Part shown: positions 36,115-43,597 of the stretch, piece after piece
Position numbering within the stretch: the stretch's first letter is position 1
How the letters are laid out: the number at the start of each line of letters is the position of its first letter
DNA from: Elusimicrobiota bacterium
GTDB taxonomy: Bacteria > Elusimicrobiota > Elusimicrobia > JACQPE01
Length of the DNA stretch: 64,000 nt
Direction: 5' to 3'
NCBI GenBank assembly: GCA_016180815.1
Contig: JACPAN010000007.1
Span: 1-64,000 of the forward strand
The notes under the pieces: model-generated
What the model was told of the DNA's origin: nothing
Seen by the model: the letters and a program-made list of their open reading frames with translations, nothing else
Databases searched by the model: none
Program-made: the position numbers and the translations under genes

Positions 36115-36178
36115 AATTTCTACCAAGCAAGGCTCACCCGCGCCCTAATGGATATTTTCCGCATACCAGCCAGCCACG

Positions 36179-38683
36179 TCATCGGCCACGACGTCGCTCA
36201 ATCTCCTCTGCAAACGGCGATAGCACGCCAACAGCCAAAGCTTTGGATTGTAGATTGTGGAACCTTTTCCAATCGTCTTTGTTGAGATATTGTTGACTAT
36301 GAAGCAAATTGGGGAAAAAGTAGTCGTGATGCATTATTGTTGGATAGCCCAGACTACTCAGCGGGCCACCCGAAGACCCTATGAAGCCAAAAGCGGAGGT
36401 GACAAATGGACGACCGGACGAAACAGCTACTATGATTTCCTCGGCCAAGGCATCCTCGCCGAGGAGACCTTTTGTCCATGCGCCGACAAGCTGAAGATAA
36501 TCCCATGTTTCATCAGGAACGGATTGGTTGGTATTCGAAGCCTCCTTTCTCACAAATTCCAGGATCGCGCGTGTGCCGGAAATTATTTGGGTTTTCAACG
36601 AAGATCGGCCATTTTCAGCACAAAGCGCTGAGGCTAACCCTAACGCTGCAAACAAAGAATGATCGGCGTCGTAGGCACCCGGATGCGTTGACTGCCGGTA
36701 ACATTGGTATAAGGCAATCCAGGTCTTAAATATGGATTTTTCCAATTCCTCCACGCCCTGCAAAGGTAATCCTGGGACGCCCCGTAGCACAAAATAGGCC
36801 ATCTCATAAAATGCTTCGGCAAAATATTGAGATGAACCGATGCTGCCCTTTGCCGAGACGCAGCCGAGAACAGCTATCAAATCAAAAAGACTTTTTAGTT
36901 GATCCACGCACGCACGATGCTCCCATGCCTCCGAACGTTCCCTATGCGCAAGGGCAAAGAAAATGTCTTGAAGAATCACAGTATCACTAGCTGTACGCCC
37001 CGTGAGTACATTGGGGGCATCACTGAAATCAAAAGTCGGTCCCGGCCTGACCGCCATTTGCAGTAGCGCCATCTCTTTGGTAGCGGTAAGCATTCGCTCG
37101 TGCGTGTAATGAATTGCAATTCCGCAATCGCGCTGCAGAATTGGGTAATACCAGACCATCAAAAGGTCTCTTAGACATTGTCCCGCCAATGTCATGTAGT
37201 AACTGTCTTTCCCTACAAGACAAGTTCGCTGTATCTCCTGTAGCGTGGGAAGATAAGTAAAGGTCACGACCTCAACTACATTCTCCCTCAGAGACGCGCC
37301 AGCTATGCCTTTTAATTGGGAGAGGGCTTCGAATGGTGCCGACGTACGAAGCAGCGTATGGCTGGCGAGAAAGGCTTCCTTGAGGATACCGATCCAGTGA
37401 ATAACGAGACTGTGCCCCTTGGGACCCCTGCCCTCCTCTTGAACGCGAGAATCCTTGGGGAAATGGCCAATTTTTAGACTCAGATACCCGAACATCCCGG
37501 CAGTAGAAACAACGTTTGTTAGGAGCTGTTGATTCGAGGCCTTTACTGCGGCTCCCATAAGCGCGGCCATTTGATCATTCAGGTAAGAAAAAAAAAGATC
37601 GTCTGCGGCGTAGTATGCTTTCCGTCGCTCGACATATGCGTTTGCAATAAGTACAAGCCCAGAAAGACTAGCCCCCAAGGCTTCCTCCTGGCCAGCCTGA
37701 AGTGAAATATTGGCGGCATTAAACAGCGTCCGGGAAGCTACAATCGCCTCATTGACCGACCTCGCCGGAGGAATCAGAGGTGAAATTCTATCTGGGCTGC
37801 GAAGTGCCAATCCGTACGAAGCAAGCGCCCTCCAAACCCAACTGATATTTTCAGGGTGTGGCCAGGGGCCCTTAAACCGGCGGCGCAGGCGGTTCGCAAA
37901 ATGTTTGCCTGCGTAAATGATCGCCTGCTCGGTGTTAATGCTTCCAAGCGAAACGAATACGGAAACCAGCAGGGCAGGAAAGCATAAAATTATAACCACA
38001 TGCGGAAGACTTGAAAAAGTCTGAGGATATCCCCAAATTTGAGCTATGCCGAGTAGTCCGAGCGAGAGTACCCCAAAGGATACAAGTGCCACGATGGAGC
38101 GATGCCAAATGATGGCGGACGCCAGAGATCCAGAATAGCGACCCAATACATGGCTTAGGATAAAAGTGAATAGGGTCAACTGTGCGCCAAGTAGGCCAGC
38201 CGAATAAGTAAATGCTTGCGCGATATGCTCTCTGTTTTGCAAAAACGCCGGATCGCCAGGAAAAATCCAGTATTGTGCGCGAATTAAAGCATCAATACTC
38301 CAGAGGGTAAACGGTATCCAAATCAGAGCTATAGATACCCAGTAGTGTACCACCAAAAAATCTGTGGCGCGGACCATGCGCCATCTTTCAACAAAAGTGT
38401 CGAGTGATTGGCCTACCCATCGGAGTACTTTTTGGTTCGGTCGAAAAAATTCCGCAAGGACTATAACCATGAGCGTACCGATCCAGGCGGCGCGACCGCC
38501 TAGAGTTCCCACCCAGGACTTTTGAATGCTCAAGTAGATAACTGTGAATCCCAAAAATGCCCCGCTAAGAAGAATAAGATGGTGGGCAAGGCTTTGCCTT
38601 TGGGCGTTCCGCACCGCTACAGCCGCCTGGGCACCCTCGCGGGCAGCGTCACGTTCCATTTGTTGACGGATGATTTCAATCAC
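36179..38683 (-). CDS. Large multi-pass membrane protein of unknown function
   Basis: 834 residues. The first about 275 residues hold six or seven hydrophobic segments (LAHHLILLSGAFLGFTVIYL, GTLMVIVLAEFF, VHYWVSIALIWIPFTLWSI, LGAQLTLFTFILSHVLG, VALVSFGVLSLGLLGIAQIW, VIILCFPALLVSVFVSLG), the rest is soluble and mostly helical. The layout, with TM domain then a long cytosolic tail, recalls DUF2254-like proteins but I cannot match signature motifs. The start overlaps the 129-residue gene (ATGA), and the chain of overlaps runs back to the replication-relaxation gene, so this is cargo of the plasmid-like module. Confidence 0.6.
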   Translation of the reverse strand: MIEIIRQQMERDAAREGAQAAVAVRNAQRQSLAHHLILLSGAFLGFTVIYLSIQKSWVGTLGGRAAWIGTLMVIVLAEFFRPNQKVLRWVGQSLDTFVERWRMVRATDFLVVHYWVSIALIWIPFTLWSIDALIRAQYWIFPGDPAFLQNREHIAQAFTYSAGLLGAQLTLFTFILSHVLGRYSGSLASAIIWHRSIVALVSFGVLSLGLLGIAQIWGYPQTFSSLPHVVIILCFPALLVSVFVSLGSINTEQAIIYAGKHFANRLRRRFKGPWPHPENISWVWRALASYGLALRSPDRISPLIPPARSVNEAIVASRTLFNAANISLQAGQEEALGASLSGLVLIANAYVERRKAYYAADDLFFSYLNDQMAALMGAAVKASNQQLLTNVVSTAGMFGYLSLKIGHFPKDSRVQEEGRGPKGHSLVIHWIGILKEAFLASHTLLRTSAPFEALSQLKGIAGASLRENVVEVVTFTYLPTLQEIQRTCLVGKDSYYMTLAGQCLRDLLMVWYYPILQRDCGIAIHYTHERMLTATKEMALLQMAVRPGPTFDFSDAPNVLTGRTASDTVILQDIFFALAHRERSEAWEHRACVDQLKSLFDLIAVLGCVSAKGSIGSSQYFAEAFYEMAYFVLRGVPGLPLQGVEELEKSIFKTWIALYQCYRQSTHPGAYDADHSLFAALGLASALCAENGRSSLKTQIISGTRAILEFVRKEASNTNQSVPDETWDYLQLVGAWTKGLLGEDALAEEIIVAVSSGRPFVTSAFGFIGSSGGPLSSLGYPTIMHHDYFFPNLLHSQQYLNKDDWKRFHNLQSKALAVGVLSPFAEEIERRRGR

Positions 38684-39069
38684 TTCTTGCGCTGTGACGG
38701 CCTTGACGCAGTAGAGGAATGAGCAGTCAAATCAAACCGAAGGACCTTGTAAGTACGAAACAGTGCTGTAAGAATATATGCCACGACATAGATAGAGCCC
38801 AACACCATTAGGGACTGTAGACCAATTTCAGTAAGTGGTTTGATTCTAAGCGGCGCTATCCAATGGAGCCCCGCGCAGATCAGATAGGCAGGAAGTAACA
38901 ATAAGACGCCGACCGAAAAATCAATGAGCGCTTTCTGAAGAACGAAATGCCACAACCCATAAAAATAATTTTTACCCAGAGGGAGCAATGCCTCGGTCCT
39001 TGATGCAGTAGATTTTGCCTCTTGTTCTTGGTTTAGTTCTGCCATGTTTAACGATTTAACTTTCCTCAA
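38680..39069 (-). CDS. Two-span membrane protein
   Basis: 129 residues with two hydrophobic segments (FSVGVLLLLPAYLICAGL and LQSLMVLGSIYVVAYILTALF) and a Lys/Arg/Ser-rich C-terminus. The 5' end overlaps the 109-residue gene by 14 bp and the 3' end overlaps the 834-residue gene by 4 bp. No known family; probably a subunit of a membrane complex with its two neighbours. Confidence 0.55.
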   Translation of the reverse strand: MRKVKSLNMAELNQEQEAKSTASRTEALLPLGKNYFYGLWHFVLQKALIDFSVGVLLLLPAYLICAGLHWIAPLRIKPLTEIGLQSLMVLGSIYVVAYILTALFRTYKVLRFDLTAHSSTASRPSQRKK

Positions 39070-39385
39070 AACCTTGGGCGGCGACCCGACTTCTGTAGAA
39101 ATTCGTGTATTCCCTTCGGACGACAGGTGTCATCTTAGTCTTTTTTAAGCTACGGCGATCAATTCGCCGGTTTCCTCCGGTAACGTAAAATTTCTTTCCT
39201 TCGGGGGTTGAAGGCATCGGCGGCAACGCTTCAATTTTGGCGGATAATTCGTGCGACCTGTTTTTTTCTCTGTTAAGCCTCCATCCTGCCAGCATAAGAA
39301 GAAAAATAAGCATCGTAATGGCGACGTCTTTTGGCCTGCGGATTATGAAATCAGCGGCCGACCTGAGTGCCGATACCCACGCCAT
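39056..39385 (-). CDS. Single-span membrane protein
   Basis: 109 residues: one N-terminal hydrophobic segment (VAITMLIFLLMLAGWRL) followed by a basic, periplasmic or cytosolic tail with LSAKIEALPPMPSTPEGKKF. The size and one-span plan recall phage spanin or conjugation accessory proteins, but nothing specific is shared. It overlaps the replication-relaxation gene by 35 bp, so it is translated with it. Confidence 0.5.
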   Translation of the reverse strand: MAWVSALRSAADFIIRRPKDVAITMLIFLLMLAGWRLNREKNRSHELSAKIEALPPMPSTPEGKKFYVTGGNRRIDRRSLKKTKMTPVVRREYTNFYRSRVAAQGFEES

Positions 39386-40205
39386 AAATATCGTTAAAAT
39401 TAGTTATATGCGAGATAGAAATTGCATGAATTCCAGGAACGAAGACCTCTCGGGCACAATCCAAGAGCCTTTCTTTAAGCTTTAGGTCACCGCAGATATA
39501 AATAATCCAATGATGTGGTTGGCCTGATGGCGGTTTTAATTTTTCCCACATGCGAAGGTAACGTTGTTTGCTTTTTTCGGAAAGTTCAACTTCGACCCGA
39601 GTCCATCTGCCATTGAGTTTAATAAGCAAGTCGGGCAGAGGGGTTCTAAGAAAAAAGCCCTTTGCTTTTGCCTTTTCTGGTGAGCGCAGGCCGGCGATGA
39701 GTTCCCGTTCAGCCACTGCTTCCAGCTTGAGCCATCGGGAGAACCAAAGGCCGGTCGAGGCGACGAGCAGGCTGTGGCGCAATTTTCCCTCTCTGGGCCA
39801 GGCCGGAGGCAATCCAAAAAATATGGCGCTCCCCTTGCTTTTTAGCCAATAATGGCCTCTGGGCGTCAGGGTGAAAACTTGGCCAAAATCGGGAACCCTG
39901 GTTCGCCGGACGTATTCATAGCGAAGGAGTTTGGCCATTCGTACGTAAGCCGGGTGACCGGAACCGCTGCGGTAGTCAACGGGCCGATTTAAAAATAGGG
40001 TTTCCAGCACACTGTCATCCCGGCTGAAAAACGCGGCCCAAACTTGATCAAGGCTTAGGACCCCGTAAATTTCTAAGGCTGATAGAATTTCTTTATCCCT
40101 TTCGGTAAGTTCCAAGCATTCGCGTGAAGCCGTGACCGACCATGATCCCGATTTCTCCAATACTGTCCCTGCCGCTGATCTGTCCCCTTCTTGGTTTAAA
40201 CCCAT
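39351..40205 (-). CDS. Replication-relaxation family protein (copy 1)
   Basis: 284 residues. The N-terminal winged helix begins LTERDKEILSALEIYGVLSL (residues about 33-52), then MAKLLRYEYVRRTRV, as in the replication-relaxation (PF13814) family found on plasmids and mobilisable elements. The C-terminal half carries LPDLLIKLNGRWTRVEVELS followed by EKSKQRY, an order (PD...ExE...K) like that of PD-(D/E)xK folds. The second copy at 44928-45761 has the same two halves. A large nested inverted repeat lies just upstream. Relaxase-accessory or initiation role expected from the family. Confidence 0.7.
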   Translation of the reverse strand: MGLNQEGDRSAAGTVLEKSGSWSVTASRECLELTERDKEILSALEIYGVLSLDQVWAAFFSRDDSVLETLFLNRPVDYRSGSGHPAYVRMAKLLRYEYVRRTRVPDFGQVFTLTPRGHYWLKSKGSAIFFGLPPAWPREGKLRHSLLVASTGLWFSRWLKLEAVAERELIAGLRSPEKAKAKGFFLRTPLPDLLIKLNGRWTRVEVELSEKSKQRYLRMWEKLKPPSGQPHHWIIYICGDLKLKERLLDCAREVFVPGIHAISISHITNFNDIYGVGIGTQVGR

Positions 40206-40255
40206 TTTCTACCCCCTCCTCTCTGATTTTGCTTTCTGGCCCTCGCCCAATTTTT

Positions 40256-40864
40256 TTACATTCGACTTTCCAACTCATCCTGCCCCGCCCCCTTTTCCGC
40301 TGGTTTCCCGACCACCCCCGGCCAACCCAACTTGCAATCTACATTGCAGGTGGGCGGGGGTGGTCGGGAAACAAACCGGCGTCCACCAAGCGACGGTTTG
40401 AGGCGGAAAAGGGGGCGGGGCAGGATGAAAACCATAGTAACAAGCGTTACCAAGGTTGTTACCAGGGTGGGGCTCAGGAAAAAGCGCCGATTTTTTCTTA
40501 TCGCGGCTTTGGCGTCGCCATTTTTGGACGCGGTTTTCTTAACGCCAGACTTTTCAACTAACGCTTGGCCGTGACCCCAAAGTTGAAGCTCTCTTATTTG
40601 CCGCTTTTTTTGACTAATGGCTAATTTGAGCTTACGGCGCTCTGCGGAAACAGCAGGGACGCCGCGCATGATTAAGGCGTCCTCTAGGCTTGCCAGACGG
40701 GCGTGGTCTAGGGTCGCGACGTACAAGGAAAGGTCTGATTCCGCAGCATCGGAAAGTGGCGACATTGCTGTGCAGAGAGAGAACGTAAGCGGCATGAACA
40801 ATAGTTTCACGGTGAAACATCCTGATTTTCTTGCGATTTGAGCGGAATGTTCGGCGCCGAACAT
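40256..40864 (-). CDS. Doubtful ORF overlapping the nested inverted repeat
   Basis: 202 codons from ATG 40864 inside an 18-bp palindrome. The middle (LYVATLDHARLASLEDALIM, then RKLKLAISQKKRQIRELQLW) looks protein-like and helical, so a shorter gene may exist here. The last 60 codons run through the inverted-repeat region and read as Pro/Arg-rich low-complexity sequence (RFVSRPPPPTCN), which is unlikely to be selected as protein. No family recognised. Confidence 0.3.
   Translation of the reverse strand: MFGAEHSAQIARKSGCFTVKLLFMPLTFSLCTAMSPLSDAAESDLSLYVATLDHARLASLEDALIMRGVPAVSAERRKLKLAISQKKRQIRELQLWGHGQALVEKSGVKKTASKNGDAKAAIRKNRRFFLSPTLVTTLVTLVTMVFILPRPLFRLKPSLGGRRFVSRPPPPTCNVDCKLGWPGVVGKPAEKGAGQDELESRM
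40276..40427. repeat. Nested inverted repeat, candidate replication or transfer origin (copy 1)
   Basis: Outer arms of 25 bp at 40276-40300 and 40403-40427 are perfect, beginning CATCCTGCCCCGCCCCC. Inner arms of 17 bp at 40303-40319 and 40356-40372 (GTTTCCCGACCACCCCC) are also perfect. The centre has TGCAAT-CTAC-ATTGCA. Together they can form a long cruciform. It sits about 70 bp upstream of a replication-relaxation gene, and a related repeat sits in the same place before the second copy. Confidence 0.85.
40804..40864. promoter_or_regulatory. parS-like palindromes next to parB
   Basis: GTTTCACGGTGAAAC at 40804-40818 is the chromosomal parS core (GTTTCACGTGAAAC) with one extra central base. 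ATGTTCGGCGCCGAACAT at 40847-40864 is a perfect 18-bp palindrome with the same TGTTC...GAACA ends as plasmid parS sites. Both are just past the parB stop at 40868. One or both may be the ParB-binding centromere; binding is inferred. Confidence 0.5.
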
Positions 40865-40867
40865 TGA

Positions 40868-41719
40868 TCATGCCTCCTTTGAATCAAGGCTTATCAGGGC
40901 CTGTTTCAAAAATTTTTTAATTTCTTCGTTGCTGACATTGGGTCTGTCAAATACGATGGTAAGAACAGGGCCTTCCGGTTTCGGAGCGTAACGGAAACGG
41001 TAGTGCCGCTGATACCGCCTGGCCAGCCTTTCACGCAGGCTCCTTAAGTCTTTTGACTTGGATTCACCCTTAACAACGCCGTCAAGCAGAGCCTGGGCTT
41101 TCTGCGGATTTTTTTCCCTGGCGATTTCAATCAGCGCATCCCGGCCGACACCTGGCTCCTGCTTAGCCACTTGAAGCGCGGCCTCGGGCAGTTTGACGAT
41201 GACGAGCGTATTGGTGACCCACGAACGGCTTTTGCCGACCACTTTAGCCAAGACCTCATCAGTATAACCGTGCTTGCTTTTTAAAACCCGAAGGGCCTCG
41301 GCCATGTCCACGGGTTTCAAGTCCTCGCGTTGGATATTCTCAATCAACGCAAGCTCAAGGGAATCGCCGTCTGCGCGCATCAAGGCTGGGATGGATTGAA
41401 GTCCGGCCATCTTAGCCGCACGCCAGCGGCGTTCGCCCATCAAAAGCACATAGCGGCCGTCCTGAGCAGGGCGCACGGTCACCGGCTGGAGAATGCCCCT
41501 GTCTTTGATCGACCGGGCGAAGTCTTCAAGCCCGGCTTCATCAAATTGCTTGCGCGGCTGTTCGGGATTCGGGTCAATGAGATTGATACTGATTTCCCGC
41601 ACGGATGCGCCGGCGAATGAATGCCTGGCGAGCCAAGGAAGCGCCGCTGCGTCTTTGTCGGGCGCCCCCTGATTAGCGGACGGCGCCAATGGGTTGTCTC
41701 CGAGTGCGCGTCTCAACAT
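40868..41719 (-). CDS. parB: ParB-family partition protein
   Basis: 283 residues. The N-terminal CTPase/ParB fold shows INLIDPNPEQPRKQFDEAGL (motif I), GILQPVTVRP, LLMGERRWRAAKMAGL (the GERRxRA motif) and ALIENIQREDLKP (ENIQREDL). A central HTH (VLAKVVGKSRSWVTNTLVIV) binds parS, and the last segment (LISLDSKEA) allows dimerisation. It overlaps parA by 47 bp. Linker composition and a gene order next to a Rep-like protein favour a plasmid-type partition unit over the chromosomal one. Confidence 0.9.
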   Translation of the reverse strand: MLRRALGDNPLAPSANQGAPDKDAAALPWLARHSFAGASVREISINLIDPNPEQPRKQFDEAGLEDFARSIKDRGILQPVTVRPAQDGRYVLLMGERRWRAAKMAGLQSIPALMRADGDSLELALIENIQREDLKPVDMAEALRVLKSKHGYTDEVLAKVVGKSRSWVTNTLVIVKLPEAALQVAKQEPGVGRDALIEIAREKNPQKAQALLDGVVKGESKSKDLRSLRERLARRYQRHYRFRYAPKPEGPVLTIVFDRPNVSNEEIKKFLKQALISLDSKEA

Positions 41720-42485
41720 AGTCCATGACCTCCTGTGTCAAATTTCGGTAGTCTTCGGTTCCGTGGCAAACGGGGTCGTAAAGCATGGCCGGAATACCGT
41801 GGCTCGGAGCTTCGGCCAGTTTGACGTTATCGCGAATTTTAGTTCTAAAAACTTGGCCTTTGAAATGTTCCTCAGCCCGGCGCGCGACTTGCTGGCAGAG
41901 GAGTTTTCGTTGATCGTAGAAGGTGATGAGGGCGCCCATAAATTCAACCGGCCATTCCAGCCTTTGGCGAACCAATTCCAACGTGTTTATTAGTTGGCTC
42001 ATGCCTTCAAGCGCCAGGTACTCCGCCTGCAAAGTGACGATTACAGAATGAGCTGCGCAAAGCGCGTTTAGGGTCAATACCCCGATGCTTGAGGAGCAGT
42101 CAATAAGAATGTAGTCAAACTCCCCGGCCAATGGCCTGAGTTTGTCCCGAAGGATTTTTTCCCGGCCGATGACGTTTAGCTCAAGGTCGGCTCCGGCCAG
42201 ACTGATATGAGAAGGCAGGACTTTTACCCCTGGAGCGGAAGTATCCGCGACGGCCTCTGTAGCAGGGCAGTCCTTGGCCAAAACATCATAGACGGTTTTT
42301 GAGTTTTGCCATAGGCTCATAGCCTTTTCCTTGCCGAGAAGATGAAGCGTGGCGTTTCTCTGCGGGTCAAGATCAATAATCAGAACTCTTTGTCCCGCCT
42401 CAGCCAAGCCCGCGCCCAAGTTGACGCAGGTTGTAGTTTTTCCCGAACCCCCTTTTTGGTTGATAACCGCGATTATCTCTGCCAT
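41673..42485 (-). CDS. parA: ParA-family partition ATPase
   Basis: 270 residues from ATG 42485 (an ATG six codons upstream is also in frame). Deviant Walker A INQKGGSGKTTTCVNLGAGL with signature Lys, Walker A' DLDPQRNATLHL and Walker B DYILIDCSSSIG are all present. It lacks the N-terminal HTH of type Ia plasmid ParA proteins, so it is of Soj/type Ib-like size. Its start overlaps the Rep-like gene and its end overlaps parB. Role: segregation of this element or a plasmid precursor. Confidence 0.92.
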   Translation of the reverse strand: MAEIIAVINQKGGSGKTTTCVNLGAGLAEAGQRVLIIDLDPQRNATLHLLGKEKAMSLWQNSKTVYDVLAKDCPATEAVADTSAPGVKVLPSHISLAGADLELNVIGREKILRDKLRPLAGEFDYILIDCSSSIGVLTLNALCAAHSVIVTLQAEYLALEGMSQLINTLELVRQRLEWPVEFMGALITFYDQRKLLCQQVARRAEEHFKGQVFRTKIRDNVKLAEAPSHGIPAMLYDPVCHGTEDYRNLTQEVMDYVETRTRRQPIGAVR

Positions 42486-43366
42486 GATTTTTCCCTCCTC
42501 CACTTGATTCCGTTTTGATTCATGTGGCGAATGGCCAGGTCGGTGAAGTACCGGGCTTTGTTGGTGCGAATCCGTCCGGCTCGATCCGCCTCTCTGGTGT
42601 CGGCCAAAATTTCATGAATAATATCTTCCGGTAAAAGACGAACGATTTTTCTGTAAAAACCTGCGCTTCGCTCGTCGCCAAGTTCTTCCAGGATGCGTTC
42701 CGTTAAATATTCCTTGCGATCAGAAACGTCAACGTTATTTTCTTTGTTCCAATCTTTAACGTTTCTATCTAAGCCAGCTACCGTCGGCGCAGGGGTTCTC
42801 CAGGAAACCCCCTGTTGATATCCCCCTTCTCGCGAAAACTCCCCCGGTTCTCCGGGGAACTCCCCTGGTTCTCCTGGAAACCCCCGGGGTTTTCCTGAGA
42901 ACCCCCCTCCCCCGACTCCGTTTTCTTGTGGGCGAAGGCCTTTTTTGAAACGGACAATCACCACATCATCGAGCCGCATCGCCAATACCTGGACGATGGT
43001 TCTGGTATCGCCACTTTTGTTTTTGACCGTACGGTAGGCGATCAGGTGATGCTTTTTGGCGAGGTTTTCCCGAGCTTTTAAAATTTTAACCCGAGACATC
43101 TTAAGCGCGGCCGCAATCGGAGTTAAGCCGTAGTCGGAGAGCCCCTGATGCGATTTATCCAGCGCCGCCGCGTGGCAATAAAAACAATAAAGAAGATATT
43201 CTTCTTGTTCTAAATCGTTGAGCTTGTGAAGGATGTTGGCGTCCAGCCAGCCGAAATAGGCATTAGCCGGGTCCGCAACCCGAACCGGATCAATCAGGTC
43301 GGAATCGGTGAAATTGCCGGATCGCGGAACAAATTTCGCACGCGTCTTTCCCCTTGCGCTTTCCAT
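42473..43366 (-). CDS. Winged-helix replication-initiator-like protein
   Basis: 297 residues. The first half is a helix-turn-helix/winged helix (LNDLEQEEYLLYCFYCHAAA, GLTPIAAALKMSRVKILKAR, VLAMRLDDVVIVRF) resembling plasmid Rep or DnaD-type proteins. A Gly/Pro/Glu linker (GFPGEPGEFPGEPGEFSREG) follows, encoded by 21-bp tandem repeats. The C-terminal third has the form of a DnaD/RepA-type tail (IVRLLPEDIIHEILADTREA). It starts the Rep-ParA-ParB overlap chain. Initiation role is inferred from position and domain order. Confidence 0.55.
   Translation of the reverse strand: MESARGKTRAKFVPRSGNFTDSDLIDPVRVADPANAYFGWLDANILHKLNDLEQEEYLLYCFYCHAAALDKSHQGLSDYGLTPIAAALKMSRVKILKARENLAKKHHLIAYRTVKNKSGDTRTIVQVLAMRLDDVVIVRFKKGLRPQENGVGGGGFSGKPRGFPGEPGEFPGEPGEFSREGGYQQGVSWRTPAPTVAGLDRNVKDWNKENNVDVSDRKEYLTERILEELGDERSAGFYRKIVRLLPEDIIHEILADTREADRAGRIRTNKARYFTDLAIRHMNQNGIKWRREKSWQR
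42846..42908. repeat. Tandem 21-bp repeats inside the Rep-like gene
   Basis: The octamer GGTTCTCC starts at 42846 and 42867, with a variant at 42888, i.e. units of 21 bp encoding a seven-residue Gly-Pro-Glu-Phe repeat. A further copy is at 42794. Each unit has flanking C- and G-runs that can pair. Could be iterons for the protein itself or simple coding repeats. Confidence 0.65.
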
Positions 43367-43439
43367 CTTCCCTCCCTATGCCTGAGCATCAAGGAGGAGT
43401 TTTTGCGGGATGGAAATGACAACCTTTGCGAGGTGGCCA

Positions 43440-43556
43440 TTAGGTGTCCATCCCGATGGAAAAAGCAGGGCCCTCTTGGGTATTGCTGACACAACCTTCC
43501 GCCGTTTCTCGACGGAGAGAGCACATCCGGCCACATCTGACACAGGGTTGCTTCAT
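43440..43556 (-). CDS. Small Cys-rich ORF starting next to the tRNA half
   Basis: 38 codons starting MKQPCVRCGRMCSLRRETAE, with a CxxCxxxC pattern at the N-terminus. The ATG at 43556 begins one base after the tRNA-derived repeat. No Shine-Dalgarno sequence is possible except within the tRNA segment. It might be a small zinc-binding protein expressed across the junction or chance. Confidence 0.3.
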   Translation of the reverse strand: MKQPCVRCGRMCSLRRETAEGCVSNTQEGPAFSIGMDT

Positions 43557-43557
43557 T

Positions 43558-43594
43558 TTAAAAGTCGGATGCTCTACCACTGAGCTACGGGCCC
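43558..43594 (-). repeat. Attachment-site repeat: 5' half of tRNA-Lys(TTT), copy B
   Basis: Minus-strand sequence starts GGGCCCGTAGCTCAGTGG and ends GACTTTTAA. It holds the acceptor 5' strand, the D arm (GCTC...GAGC), the anticodon 5' stem and the whole anticodon loop CTTTTAA, ending exactly at tRNA position 38. The 3' half is absent. The integrase gene starts 4 bp away from it. An identical 37-bp copy lies at 52050-52086. Confidence 0.85.
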
Positions 43595-43597
43595 AAA

